NCBI RefSeq assembly: GCF_035961655.1
Contig: NZ_CP108393.1
Span: 4,199,501-4,263,500 of the forward strand
DNA: 64,000 bases
Direction of reading: 5' to 3'
Origin: Streptomyces sp. NBC_01317
Lineage (GTDB): Bacteria; Actinomycetota; Actinomycetes; Streptomycetales; Streptomycetaceae
This document shows, one piece after another, positions 48,731-58,012 of the stretch. The first letter of the stretch is position 1, and each line of letters begins with the position of its first letter. A program made the position numbers and the translations under genes. Under the pieces are notes generated by a model. That model searched no databases. It worked only from the letters and a program-made list of their open reading frames with translations, and was not told where the DNA came from.

Positions 48731-50044
48731 TCATGTTTCACGTGAAACATGACCCCCGTCGAGGCGTTCCCCGGGCGATGTTTCACGTGAAACATCGCCC
48801 TTGCGTGTCATCGCCACGGCGACAGCCGCGTAGAGAAGCGCCACCCCCACCACCAGCGGCGCCGACCGGCCGTCCTGCGGCAGCACCAGTGCGGCCACCC
48901 CCGCCGCCCCCACGAAGGCGACGTTGAACAGCACGTCGTACAGCGAGAAGACCCGGCCCCGGAACGTGTCGTCCACCGCCGTCTGCACCACCGTGTCCGT
49001 CGCGATCTTCGCCCCCTGCGTCACCAGACCGAGGACGAACGCGGCCACGAGCAGCGGCGCGGGCGCGAAGGGCAGCCCCAGAAGAGGCAGCAGCACCGCC
49101 GCGGAACCCGCGCACCACACCGTCCAGGCGGCGGTACCGAGCCGCCCCGCCGCCCACGGAGTGAACACCGCGGCGGCGAAGAACCCGGCTCCGGACACAC
49201 CGAGGGCCAGGCCGAGCAGCGCCAGCCCGTCCGACTCCCGGTCCGTCCACGCGTACCGGCAGAGCATCAGCAGCATCACCGTCAGCGCCCCGTAGCAGAA
49301 GCGCATCACCCCCATCGCCGCCAGCGCCCGCGCCGCCGCCGGCCGCCGCGCGAGATGCCGCAGCCCGTCCCCGAGCCCCCGCACGGTGGACGCCACCGCC
49401 GCACCGAACCGCGGCCGGTCCGGCGCCCGTTCGGGGCCCAGCAGTTCACGCGCCATCAGGAGCGAGGCCAGTGCCGCACAGAGATAGAGGACAGCGCCCA
49501 GCAGCACCACGGCGGTGGCGGAGTCCAGGACCGTCAGCCGTACGAGGAAGGCCAGACCGCCCCCGGCGGTCGCCGCCAGCGTCCCGGCCGTCGGGGAAAG
49601 GGAGTTGGCGATCACCAGGCGCTCCGCGTCCACCACCCGGGGCAGGGCGGCCGAGAGCCCCGCGAGAACGAACCGGTTGACCGCCGTCACCGACAGCGCG
49701 GAGACGTAGAACAGCCAGTCGGGCACCTGCGCCAGGATCAGCAGAGCCGTACAGCCGGCGAGCAGGGCCCGCAGCAGGTTCCCGTACAGGAACACCTGCC
49801 GGCGCAACCAGCGGTCCAGCAGCACGCCCGCGAACGGGCCGATCAGGGAGTACGGCAGCAGCAACACCGCCATGGTGGAGGCGATCGCGGCCGGCGAGGT
49901 CTGCTTCTCGGGGGAGAAGACCACATAGGTGGCGAGCGCGACCTGGAAGACACCGTCGGCGGCCTGCGAGAGCAGACGGACGGTCAGCAGGCGGCGGAAA
50001 TCACCGAGGCGCAGGAGTACGCGCAGATCACCCACGACGGACAT
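48731..50044 (-). CDS. MFS transporter
   Basis: This 437-residue protein has about 12 hydrophobic helices starting MSVVGDLRVLLRLGDFRRLLTVRLLSQ. The first-half loop contains PFAGVLLDRWLRRQV, the MFS motif A-type G-x-LxDRxxRR. It is an exporter-like family with unknown substrate. ATG 50042-50044. The C-terminus is unusual: the last 20 residues include VSRET twice, both encoded by parS sites (48735-48748 and 48780-48793), and the gene ends VSRET-TGA. It converges with the cca gene, with stops 11 bp apart. A longer frame reaches 50152. Confidence 0.85.
   Translation of the reverse strand: MSVVGDLRVLLRLGDFRRLLTVRLLSQAADGVFQVALATYVVFSPEKQTSPAAIASTMAVLLLPYSLIGPFAGVLLDRWLRRQVFLYGNLLRALLAGCTALLILAQVPDWLFYVSALSVTAVNRFVLAGLSAALPRVVDAERLVIANSLSPTAGTLAATAGGGLAFLVRLTVLDSATAVVLLGAVLYLCAALASLLMARELLGPERAPDRPRFGAAVASTVRGLGDGLRHLARRPAAARALAAMGVMRFCYGALTVMLLMLCRYAWTDRESDGLALLGLALGVSGAGFFAAAVFTPWAAGRLGTAAWTVWCAGSAAVLLPLLGLPFAPAPLLVAAFVLGLVTQGAKIATDTVVQTAVDDTFRGRVFSLYDVLFNVAFVGAAGVAALVLPQDGRSAPLVVGVALLYAAVAVAMTRKGDVSRETSPGERLDGGHVSRET
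48735..48748. promoter_or_regulatory. parS: parS site 5
   Basis: An exact parS 14-mer overlaps the last codons of the MFS gene and encodes VSRET before the stop. Confidence 0.97.
48780..48793. promoter_or_regulatory. parS: parS site 6
   Basis: An exact parS 14-mer 45 bp from site 5, also in frame as VSRET in the MFS C-terminal tail. Confidence 0.97.
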
Positions 50045-50199
50045 GGAGCCAGCGTCACACACCCGCCGGTGACACAGAAGGGACAGGCGGCACAGAAGAG
50101 GAGGGTCACCGGGCCGGCGGCCTGGTGACCCTCCTCGTCGCGCTGAAATCATGGTGCTGACTTCATCGCGCTGGAACGGCTCCCGCGAAACGCGGAGTC

Positions 50200-51282
50200 C
50201 TAGTTGTCGACCTCGCCGCGGATGAACTTCTCGACGTTCTCACGGGCCTCGTCGTCGAAGTACTGCACCGGCGGGGACTTCATGAAGTACGACGACGCCG
50301 AGAGGATCGGGCCGCCGATCCCGCGGTCCTTGGCGATCTTCGCGGCGCGCACGGCGTCGATGATGACACCCGCGGAGTTCGGGGAGTCCCAGACCTCCAG
50401 CTTGTACTCCAGGTTCAGCGGAACGTCGCCGAAGGCACGGCCTTCGAGGCGGACGTACGCCCACTTGCGGTCGTCGAGCCACGCCACGTAGTCCGACGGG
50501 CCGATGTGGACGTTGTCGGCGCCCAGGTCGCGGTCGCGGATCTGGGAGGTGACCGCCTGCGTCTTGGAGATCTTCTTCGACTCCAGGCGCTCACGCTCCA
50601 GCATGTTCTTGAAGTCCATGTTGCCGCCGACGTTCAGCTGCATCGTGCGGTCCAGGACCACACCCCGGTCCTCGAAGAGCTTCGCCATCACGCGGTGCGT
50701 GATGGTCGCGCCGACCTGGGACTTGATGTCGTCGCCGACGATCGGGACACCGGCCTCGGTGAACTTGTCCGCCCACTCCTTCGTACCGGCGATGAAGACC
50801 GGGAGGGCGTTGACGAAGGCGACCTTGGCGTCGATGGCGCACTGCGCGTAGTACTTCGCGGCGGCCTCGGAACCGACGGGCAGGTAGCAGACGAGAACGT
50901 CCACCTGCCGGTCCCTGAGGGTCTGGACGATGTCGGCCGGCTCGTCGCCGGACTCCTCGATCGTCTCGCGGTAGTACTTGCCCAGGCCGTCCAGCGTGTG
51001 GCCACGCTGCACGGTGACGCCGCTGGAGGGCACGTCACAGATCTTGATGGTGTTGTTCTCGCTGGCGCCGATGGCGTCCGCGAGGTCGAGGCCGACCTTC
51101 TTCGCGTCGACATCGAAGGCGGCGACGAACTCGACGTCCCGCACGTGGTACTCGCCGAACTGGACGTGCATCAGACCCGGGACCTTGCCCGCCGGGTCGG
51201 CGTCCTTGTAGAACTCGACGCCCTGCACCAGCGAGGCGGCGCAGTTGCCCACGCCGACGATGGCTACGCGAACCGAACCCAT
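50200..51282 (-). CDS. Inositol-3-phosphate synthase
   Basis: This 360-residue enzyme converts glucose 6-phosphate to inositol 3-phosphate with NAD, feeding phosphatidylinositol and mycothiol in actinobacteria. The NAD site is [16 protein letters not shown] (6-21). Later motifs are [35 protein letters not shown] and [20 protein letters not shown]. It is the short bacterial form. ATG 51280-51282, with a PadR-family gene 56 bp upstream on the same strand, so it is probably controlled from that operon. Confidence 0.94.
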   Translation of the reverse strand: MGSVRVAIVGVGNCAASLVQGVEFYKDADPAGKVPGLMHVQFGEYHVRDVEFVAAFDVDAKKVGLDLADAIGASENNTIKICDVPSSGVTVQRGHTLDGLGKYYRETIEESGDEPADIVQTLRDRQVDVLVCYLPVGSEAAAKYYAQCAIDAKVAFVNALPVFIAGTKEWADKFTEAGVPIVGDDIKSQVGATITHRVMAKLFEDRGVVLDRTMQLNVGGNMDFKNMLERERLESKKISKTQAVTSQIRDRDLGADNVHIGPSDYVAWLDDRKWAYVRLEGRAFGDVPLNLEYKLEVWDSPNSAGVIIDAVRAAKIAKDRGIGGPILSASSYFMKSPPVQYFDDEARENVEKFIRGEVDN

Positions 51283-51338
51283 TCCGCTTGCTCCCTGTGA
51301 TCTCAGTGTTCTGATGAGGCCCGCGAAGATGCGGGATC

Positions 51339-52055
51339 TCATGTGGCCGTGTCGGCGGACGGATCCGGCGGGCCGCCGCGACCCGGGGGCGTACCCCCGG
51401 GAGACGCGGTGTCCCGGTGCCGGGGCAGGCCGTCCACCTCCACGGATGTCTCTTCCTGCTCAGCGGGGTCCCCGGGGCCCGACCGTCGCCGGTCCGTCCC
51501 CGCCCGCTCGCTCTCGATGAGCTCGTTCAGCCAGCGCACCTCGCGCTCCACGGACTCCATGCCGTGCCGCTGAAGCTCGAGCGTGTAGTCGTCGAGGCGC
51601 TCGCGCGTACGGGACAGGGAGGCGCTCATCTTCTCCAGACGCTCCTCCAGCCGGCTGCGGCGGCCTTCCAGCACGCGCATCCGCACCTCACGCTCCGTCT
51701 GGCCGAAGAAGGCGAACCGAGCCGCGAAGTGCTCGTCCTCCCAGGCGTCGGGACCGGTGTGCGACAGGAGCTCCTCGAAGTGCTCCTTGCCCGCCGCCGT
51801 GAGGCGGTAGACGATTTTCGCCCGGCGGCCCGCGAGGGACGCGGCGAGAGCGTCCTCCGGAGCGCTCCCCGGCTCCTCGATCAACCAGCCGCTCGCGACC
51901 AGCGTCTTGAGACACGGATAGAGCGTCCCGTAACTGAACGCCCGGAAGATCCCCAGCGAGGTGTTGAGCCGTTTCCGCAGCTCATAGCCGTGCATGGGGG
52001 ACTCACGGAGAAGACCGAGGACGGCGAACTCAAGGATGCCCGAGCGTCTGCTCAC
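51339..52055 (-). CDS. PadR-family transcriptional regulator
   Basis: This 238-residue protein has the PadR winged helix at about 5-95: [45 protein letters not shown], then an Arg/Lys wing region. Residues about 115-190 are a long helical dimerisation part (coiled-coil-like [25 protein letters not shown]). The tail is disordered. GTG 52053-52055 behind GGAGG gives [10 protein letters not shown]; the longer frame to 52148 crosses the operator. A perfect 11+1+11 bp palindrome lies 40 bp upstream, so the gene probably represses itself and ino1 downstream. Confidence 0.9.
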   Translation of the reverse strand: MSRRSGILEFAVLGLLRESPMHGYELRKRLNTSLGIFRAFSYGTLYPCLKTLVASGWLIEEPGSAPEDALAASLAGRRAKIVYRLTAAGKEHFEELLSHTGPDAWEDEHFAARFAFFGQTEREVRMRVLEGRRSRLEERLEKMSASLSRTRERLDDYTLELQRHGMESVEREVRWLNELIESERAGTDRRRSGPGDPAEQEETSVEVDGLPRHRDTASPGGTPPGRGGPPDPSADTAT

Positions 52056-52425
52056 CCTTCGCCTCCTCCGTCGTTCAGGACCCTTATGCCGTACTGATGT
52101 ATCGACTCGATACATCACGACGATAGAGGGGAGATGCTCCTGCGACAAGAGGGGACATGGTGAACGGCGTCACATCCTTAATTCTCATCAAGCAACTTGC
52201 CTGGTTTGGCATGAACTTCAGCTCTCGGAGGGGTTTGACCGTGCGTAGTCTGTGCGGCATGCAGACCACCGGGGACCCTGGGGAGCGAGTGAACGACAAG
52301 CCACTCGGCCCACCGGATGCATGGCGGATGAGCCCGACACCGGGCCCATCCGTATTGAGGTCGGGGGTACCGGAACTCAACTGCCGCTTCCAGGCGTATG
52401 CGCCTGCCCGAGGAGTAGTCGTTCG
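52056..52425. other. PadR-PBP divergent control region
   Basis: This 370-bp divergent region holds the PadR palindrome (52095-52117) and a TTGACC at 52235-52240 without a clear -10 for the penicillin-binding-protein gene. No gene is visible. Confidence 0.5.
52095..52117. promoter_or_regulatory. Perfect palindrome, likely PadR operator
   Basis: TGATGTATCGA (52095-52105), a single central C, and its exact reverse complement (52107-52117) lie 40-62 bp upstream of the PadR start. Size and position fit an autoregulatory operator. Confidence 0.75.
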
Positions 52426-55092
52426 ATGAGCGAGCACCGTCGCAAATCGCCACAGTCGCAGGGTGGCGGACGTGCCGCGGCCAGGCGTGCGGCCCAGCAG
52501 CCGTCCGGCCGTCGCGCGGATCATTCCCGTGGAGCCGATTCGGCCGTCCCCTCCGACGCGTACGAGGAGGAGCGCCCCGCCGGGGGCCGCGCCGAGGCCA
52601 GACGCGCCTCGCAGCGCGGCGGCCGGCGCGCCGGACATCCGGAAGGACCACCCGGCCGCGGCCGGGGCGGTCCGCCGCGCAAGAAGCGCATCATCGACTA
52701 TCCGCGCCACGACAAGTACGGCTGGCGGCGCTGGACCCCCTCCTGGAAGCTGACCACGGGTCTCTTCCTGGCGTTCTGCGCCTCTCTCATGGGGGCCGCG
52801 TCGATCGCGTACGCCATGGTGAAGACGCCGAGCATCGTCGACACCGCGGTGGCCCAGAACAACGTCTACTACTGGGCCGACGGCAGTCAGATGGCGGCCA
52901 CCGGTGGTGAGGTCAACCGGCAGATCCTCGACTACTCCGAGATCCCGATGGAGATGCAGGAGGCGGTGGTCGCCGCCGAGAACAAGACGTTCTGGGAGGA
53001 CTCCGGCGTCGACCCCAAGGGCATCGCCCGCGCCTTCGTGAACATGGCCAAGGGCGGGGAGACGCAGGGTGGCTCCACCATCACCCAGCAGTTCGTCAAG
53101 AACGCGGTGCTCAACGACCAGAACCAGACGCTGAGCCGCAAGTTCAAAGAGTTGTTCATCTCCATCAAGGTGGGCAACGAGTGGGGCAAGAAGAAGATCA
53201 TGGCGGGGTACCTGAACTCCTCCTACTACGGACGTGGCGCCTTCGGCCTCCAGGCCGCCGCCCGTACGTACTACGGAGTGGACGCGCAGAAGCTCAACTC
53301 CAGCCAGTGCGCCTTCCTCGCCACGCTCCTCAAGGGCGCGACGTACTACGACCCGGCGGGCGCCACGGAGTACGACTCCGCCGCCACCCCCGAGGCCAAC
53401 CTCAAGCGGGCCTCGGATCGCTGGACGGGCATCCTCGACGAGCTGGTGGTCGAGGAGAAGCTCACCCCGGCGGAGCGCGCCAAGTTCTCCAAGTTCCCGA
53501 TGCCCGACCCGCTGAAGAAGAATGACAAGCTGGGCGGCCAGACCGGATACCTGGTCGACCTCGCCAAGTCGTACGTCCTGAACAACACCGACCTCGGCAT
53601 CGACGCGAAGACGCTGTCCGCGGGTGGCTACGAGATCCACACGACCTTCGAGAAGGACAAGGTCGCGGCTCTCGACAAGGCCGTCAGCAAGGTCTACAAG
53701 GCGAAGATCGATCCCAAGAAGCGTCCGGAAACCGACACGCACGTCCAGTTCGGCGGCGCCTCCATCGACAACGAGACCGGCGCGATCCTCGCCATCTACG
53801 GCGGCCAGGACGCCACCAAGCACTTCACCAACAACGCCAACGAGACGGGCGCCCAGGTCGGATCGACCTTCAAGCCGTTCGTGCTGGCCGCGGCGATGGA
53901 GGACGGGGTGCAGGACCCCAAGGGGTCGGGGAAGCGCACGATCGTCGCGCCGGACAAGACGATCTACAACGGTGACAACAAGCTCAAGATCAAGAGATTC
54001 GACGGTTCCATCTGGACCGACAAAGACGGCAACGAGTGGCGTCAGACCAACGACGGCGACGAGTCGTACGGCCCCATCGACCTGCGTGAGGCCATGCAGA
54101 AGTCCGCCAACTCCCCCTACGTGCAGCTGGGCATGGATGTCGGCATCCCGCAGGTGAGGCAGGCCGCCATCGACGCGGGCCTGCTGAACAACGCCTCCAT
54201 GAACCCCAACAACGTCCCGTCGTTCTCCATCGGCATCTCCACGCCGAGCGCCATCCGCATGGCGGGCGCCTACTCCACCTTCGCGTCCAGCGGCAAGCAG
54301 CGGGAGCCGTACTCCGTGGAGAAGGTCGTCCAGAAGGGCCGGGCCGTCTACACCCACGAAGGCAGCGCCAAGTCCGCCTTCTCGGCACCGGTCGCGGACA
54401 CCGTCACGGACATCCTCAAGACCGTCGTGGAGGACGGCACAGGAACCAACGCCCAGCTCCCGGGCCACCAGGTCGCCGGCAAGACCGGCACCACCGACGG
54501 CAACAAGTCGGCCTGGTTTGTGGGCTACACCAAGCAGATCTCCACCGCGGTCGACATGTACCGCCTCGACGACGACGCGACGAACAAGAGCCGCAAGTTC
54601 GAGGAGATGTTCGGTACCGGCGGGGAGGAGAAGATCCACGGAGCCTCCTTCCCCTCCACCATCTGGCGCGACTACATGATGGAAGCCATGAAGGGCAAGA
54701 AGGCCCTGCCCTTCCCCAAGCCCGAACCCCTCGGTGACGCCTGGTACGGCGGCGGCGCCAGCCCCAGCCCCACCCCCAGCGAAACCGCCTCGCCCAGCGA
54801 GAGCCCCTCCGAGAGCCCCAGCGAAACCCCCTCGGAGACCCCCAGCGAAACCCCCTCCGAAGAACCCACCCCCTCCGAGACCTGCACCAGGCTTTTCGGC
54901 TGCGGTGACAACAACGGCGGGCAGAACGGCGGCGGCGACAACGGGGGCGGCAACAACGGAGGCGGCAACAACGGCGGCCAGAACGGCGGAAACACCGGAA
55001 CCCCCTCCACGACCACCTCACCCCCCGGTGACCCCGGCGGCGGTGGCAACGGCGGCGGCGACGGCGGCATCTTCGGCGGCCAGCAGGGCTGA
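52426..55092 (+). CDS. Class A penicillin-binding protein (bifunctional transglycosylase/transpeptidase)
   Basis: This 888-residue protein builds and cross-links peptidoglycan. A basic disordered N-terminus is followed by a transmembrane helix (about 111-131). The glycosyltransferase (GT51) domain contains AAENKTFWEDSGVD with catalytic Glu185, and GGSTITQQFVKN. The transpeptidase domain has active-site Ser480 in GSTFKPF, SAN at 560-562 and KTG at 686-688, so it looks catalytically complete. The C-terminal 120 residues are a Ser/Pro/Glu-rich then Gly/Asn-rich tail. ATG 52426 reads MSEHRRKSPQSQ; a longer frame starts at 52252. The GT87-like gene follows. Confidence 0.93.
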   Translation: MSEHRRKSPQSQGGGRAAARRAAQQPSGRRADHSRGADSAVPSDAYEEERPAGGRAEARRASQRGGRRAGHPEGPPGRGRGGPPRKKRIIDYPRHDKYGWRRWTPSWKLTTGLFLAFCASLMGAASIAYAMVKTPSIVDTAVAQNNVYYWADGSQMAATGGEVNRQILDYSEIPMEMQEAVVAAENKTFWEDSGVDPKGIARAFVNMAKGGETQGGSTITQQFVKNAVLNDQNQTLSRKFKELFISIKVGNEWGKKKIMAGYLNSSYYGRGAFGLQAAARTYYGVDAQKLNSSQCAFLATLLKGATYYDPAGATEYDSAATPEANLKRASDRWTGILDELVVEEKLTPAERAKFSKFPMPDPLKKNDKLGGQTGYLVDLAKSYVLNNTDLGIDAKTLSAGGYEIHTTFEKDKVAALDKAVSKVYKAKIDPKKRPETDTHVQFGGASIDNETGAILAIYGGQDATKHFTNNANETGAQVGSTFKPFVLAAAMEDGVQDPKGSGKRTIVAPDKTIYNGDNKLKIKRFDGSIWTDKDGNEWRQTNDGDESYGPIDLREAMQKSANSPYVQLGMDVGIPQVRQAAIDAGLLNNASMNPNNVPSFSIGISTPSAIRMAGAYSTFASSGKQREPYSVEKVVQKGRAVYTHEGSAKSAFSAPVADTVTDILKTVVEDGTGTNAQLPGHQVAGKTGTTDGNKSAWFVGYTKQISTAVDMYRLDDDATNKSRKFEEMFGTGGEEKIHGASFPSTIWRDYMMEAMKGKKALPFPKPEPLGDAWYGGGASPSPTPSETASPSESPSESPSETPSETPSETPSEEPTPSETCTRLFGCGDNNGGQNGGGDNGGGNNGGGNNGGQNGGNTGTPSTTTSPPGDPGGGGNGGGDGGIFGGQQG

Positions 55093-55238
55093 CCGCCCCC
55101 CAGGCCGACGGCCCGGGGCCCACCGCCCCCACAGCCCGGCAACGCCCACGAGGGCCGCCGCACCCCGCGTACCCACCCGGTACGCGCGGGTACGGCGGCC
55201 CTCGCCGCGTCACAGGGCCGTACGGCAGGATGGGCGCC

Positions 55239-56756
55239 ATGCCCAGCGCAGAAGAGACCACCGTGCACCAGGACCGACCGGTCGTCGCCCCCACCCGGCG
55301 GGACGAGATCGCCGCCGCAGGCAGCGAACTGATCGGCGGCCCCGCCGGGCGCTGGGCCTGGCACGGCAGCAGCCGCCTCACCCCCGTCCGCGTCATCGCC
55401 CTCGTCGCGATCGGCATGTTCGCCCTCGGCATGGCCCAGAAGATGCCCTGCTACGACTGGGCCTGGTTCCGCGGCGCCACCTCGCAGTACACCCACGCCT
55501 GCTACTCGGACATCCCGCACCTCTACGTAGGACGCGGCTTCTCCGACAACCTCGTCCCGTACTTCGACCGCCTCAACGGCGACATGCAGTACCTGGAGTA
55601 CCCCGTCCTGACGGGACTCTTCATGGAGGTCGCCTCCTGGCTCACCCCCGGCGGCTCCATGCAGTACCGCGAGCAGATGTACTGGATGGTCAACGCGGGC
55701 ATGCTCATGATCTGCGCGGCCGTCATCGCCGTCTGCACCGCGCGCGTCCACCGCCGCCGCCCCTGGGACGCCCTGCTCGTCGCCCTCGCGCCCGCCTTCG
55801 CGCTCACCGCGACCATCAACTGGGACCTGCTCGCCGTCGCGCTCACCGCCGCCGCCATGCTCATGTGGTCCCGCTCCAGGCCCCTGGCCTTCGGCATCCT
55901 CATCGGCCTCGCGACCGCCGCCAAGCTCTACCCCGTCCTGCTCCTGGGGCCCCTGCTGTTCCTCTGCTGGCGGGCCGGGAAATTCCGGGAGTTCACCACC
56001 GCCCTCCTCGGCGCCGCCGGCTCCTGGCTCGCGGTCAACCTCCCCGTGATGCTGCTCGCCCCCCAGGGATGGCAGAAGTTCTACACGTTCAGCCAGGAAC
56101 GGGGCATCGACTTCGGATCGTTCTGGCTGGTCATCACCCAGCGCACCGGCCGCCCCATCAACATCGAGACCGTCAACACCGCCGCGACCCTCCTCGTCGC
56201 CCTCGGCTGCGCGGCGATCGGCGCACTCACGATGATGGCCCCGCGACGGCCGCGCTTCGCACAGCTCGCCTTCCTCGTCGTCGCCGTCTTCATCCTCACC
56301 AACAAGGTCTACTCACCGCAGTACGTCCTGTGGCTCGTCCCGCTCGCCGCACTGGCCCGCCCCCGCTGGCGCGACTTCCTGATCTGGCAGGCCTGCGAGG
56401 TCATGTACTTCCTGGGCATCTGGATGTACCTCGCGTACACGATGAGCGGCGACAGCCACAAGGGACTCCCCACCGAGGGCTACCAGCTCGCCATCGCCCT
56501 GCACGTCGCCGGGACCCTCTACCTGTGCGCGATGGTCGTACGAGACATCCTGATGCCCGAACGGGACGGCGTACGGGCCGACGGCTCCGACGACCCCTCC
56601 GGCGGCGTCCTGGACGGGGCACAGGACGTACACGCCTTCGGACTTCCCGCCCGGTCCCCGTACGACGACATCCCGGCGACGGACGGCCCGCGCGTCGACT
56701 GGGGAGCCCCGCCGCCGGACACGGAGACCGCGGGACGGCCGTCAGGGAGCGTCTGA
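55239..56756 (+). CDS. GT87-like polytopic glycosyltransferase
   Basis: This 505-residue membrane protein has about 10-11 hydrophobic helices. A first extracytoplasmic loop with the ...CYDWAWFRGATSQYTHACYSDI region follows helix 1. Segments MQYLEYPVLTGLFMEVASW and INWDLLAVALTAAAMLMWSRS match the GT-C/GT87 family, which transfers sugars (often mannose) from polyprenol carriers in actinobacterial envelope synthesis. The tail is disordered. ATG 55239 was chosen over 55230. It lies 147 bp after the PBP on the same strand. Substrate unknown. Confidence 0.78.
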   Translation: MPSAEETTVHQDRPVVAPTRRDEIAAAGSELIGGPAGRWAWHGSSRLTPVRVIALVAIGMFALGMAQKMPCYDWAWFRGATSQYTHACYSDIPHLYVGRGFSDNLVPYFDRLNGDMQYLEYPVLTGLFMEVASWLTPGGSMQYREQMYWMVNAGMLMICAAVIAVCTARVHRRRPWDALLVALAPAFALTATINWDLLAVALTAAAMLMWSRSRPLAFGILIGLATAAKLYPVLLLGPLLFLCWRAGKFREFTTALLGAAGSWLAVNLPVMLLAPQGWQKFYTFSQERGIDFGSFWLVITQRTGRPINIETVNTAATLLVALGCAAIGALTMMAPRRPRFAQLAFLVVAVFILTNKVYSPQYVLWLVPLAALARPRWRDFLIWQACEVMYFLGIWMYLAYTMSGDSHKGLPTEGYQLAIALHVAGTLYLCAMVVRDILMPERDGVRADGSDDPSGGVLDGAQDVHAFGLPARSPYDDIPATDGPRVDWGAPPPDTETAGRPSGSV

Positions 56757-56833
56757 GGGGTTACGAGGGTACGTACGCTCCCGGGCCCCGGGTACGGCAC
56801 CCAAGGCCCGGCTACGGCCCCCAAGGACACCCA

Positions 56834-56884
56834 GGGGGCCGTACGGATCAGCGATCCAAGGGGGCCGTACGGATCAGCGATCCA
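56834..56884. repeat. 26-bp tandem duplication at the racemase-like 3' end
   Basis: A 25-bp unit starting GGGGGCCGTACGG and ending GCGATCCA occurs at 56834-56858 and 56860-56884. The second copy covers the stop codon and last residues of the adjacent minus-strand gene. Looser copies lie at about 56780-56830. Confidence 0.85.
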
Positions 56885-57905
56885 CGATCCGGTCGAACTG
56901 CGTCGTCGTATGCCGCAGATGCGCCACCAGCTCCGCACCCACCCTCGGCTCCTGCGCGTCCGACGGCACGAACAGGATCGACACCTGCATGTGCGGCGGC
57001 TCCGCGAACCACCGCTGCTTCCCGTCCCACACGAACGGCGACAGATTCCGGTTCACCGTCGCCAGACCCGCCCGCGCCACCCCCTTGGCCCGCGGCATCA
57101 CCCCGTGCAACGCCTTCGGAGCCTCCAGACCCACCCCGTGCGACGTCCCGCCGGCCACCACCACCAGCCAGCCGTCCGACGCCGCCTTCTGCTGCCGGTA
57201 ACCGAACCGGTCACCCTTCGAGACACGCGTCACATCCAGCACCGCGCCCCGGTACTCCGTCGCCTCGTGATCACCCAGCCACAGCCGCGTCCCGATCCGG
57301 GCCCGGAAACGCGTCTGCGGGAACTGCTGCTGCAACCGCGTCAGCTCCTGCGCCCGCAGATGACTGACGAACATCGTGTGCAGCGGCAACCGCGCCGCAC
57401 GCAACCGGTCCATCCAGCCGATGACCTCCTCGACCGCGTCGGAACCGTCCGTACGGTCCAGCGGGAGATGCAGGGCGAAACCCTCCAGCCGCACGTCCTC
57501 GATGGCCGCGTGCAGCTGGCCCAGCTCCTCCTCCTTCACCCCATGACGCTTCATCGAACTCATGCACTCGATGACCACACGGGCACCCACGAGGGCGAAC
57601 ACCCCGTCCACGGAAGAGACCGAACGCACCACACGGTCAGGCAGCGGAACCGGCTCCTCCCCCCGCCGGAACGGCGTCAGAACGAGCAGGTCGCCACTGA
57701 ACCAGTCCTTGATCCGGGCGGCCTCGTAAATGGTCCCGACAGCGAGCATGTCGGAACCGAAGCGGGTCGTCTCGTCCGCGAGACGCTCATGACTGAAGCC
57801 GTAGCCATTGCCCTTGCACACCGGGACAAGCCCCGGGAACTGATCGATGACCGACTTCTGATGCGCCCGCCAGCGCGCGGTGTCGACGTAGAGAGAGAGC
57901 GCCAT
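56874..57905 (-). CDS. Alanine racemase-fold PLP enzyme
   Basis: This 343-residue enzyme has the PLP-lysine motif of the alanine racemase N-terminal domain: VCKGNGYGF with Lys31 and Tyr35. Further barrel elements are VGTIYEAARIKDW, ALHLPLDRTDG and RFRARIGTRLWLGDH. The C-terminal part (SKGDRFGYRQQKAAS, VVVAGGTSHGVGLEAP) is less typical and shorter than in canonical alanine racemase (about 370 residues). D-Ala supply is one possibility; another racemase is possible. It lies 107 bp downstream of the FemX-like gene on the same strand, a wall-precursor pairing. Confidence 0.75.
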   Translation of the reverse strand: MALSLYVDTARWRAHQKSVIDQFPGLVPVCKGNGYGFSHERLADETTRFGSDMLAVGTIYEAARIKDWFSGDLLVLTPFRRGEEPVPLPDRVVRSVSSVDGVFALVGARVVIECMSSMKRHGVKEEELGQLHAAIEDVRLEGFALHLPLDRTDGSDAVEEVIGWMDRLRAARLPLHTMFVSHLRAQELTRLQQQFPQTRFRARIGTRLWLGDHEATEYRGAVLDVTRVSKGDRFGYRQQKAASDGWLVVVAGGTSHGVGLEAPKALHGVMPRAKGVARAGLATVNRNLSPFVWDGKQRWFAEPPHMQVSILFVPSDAQEPRVGAELVAHLRHTTTQFDRIVDR

Positions 57906-58012
57906 GCCGGGCCGGAACCTTTCTCGTGGCAGCGGTGTAGGAACGAAAGGATAGGAAGAAACTCGGCCGTCCCGGCGGCTTCACGGAAAACTCCGCCCGT
58001 CCGCCGGCACGG

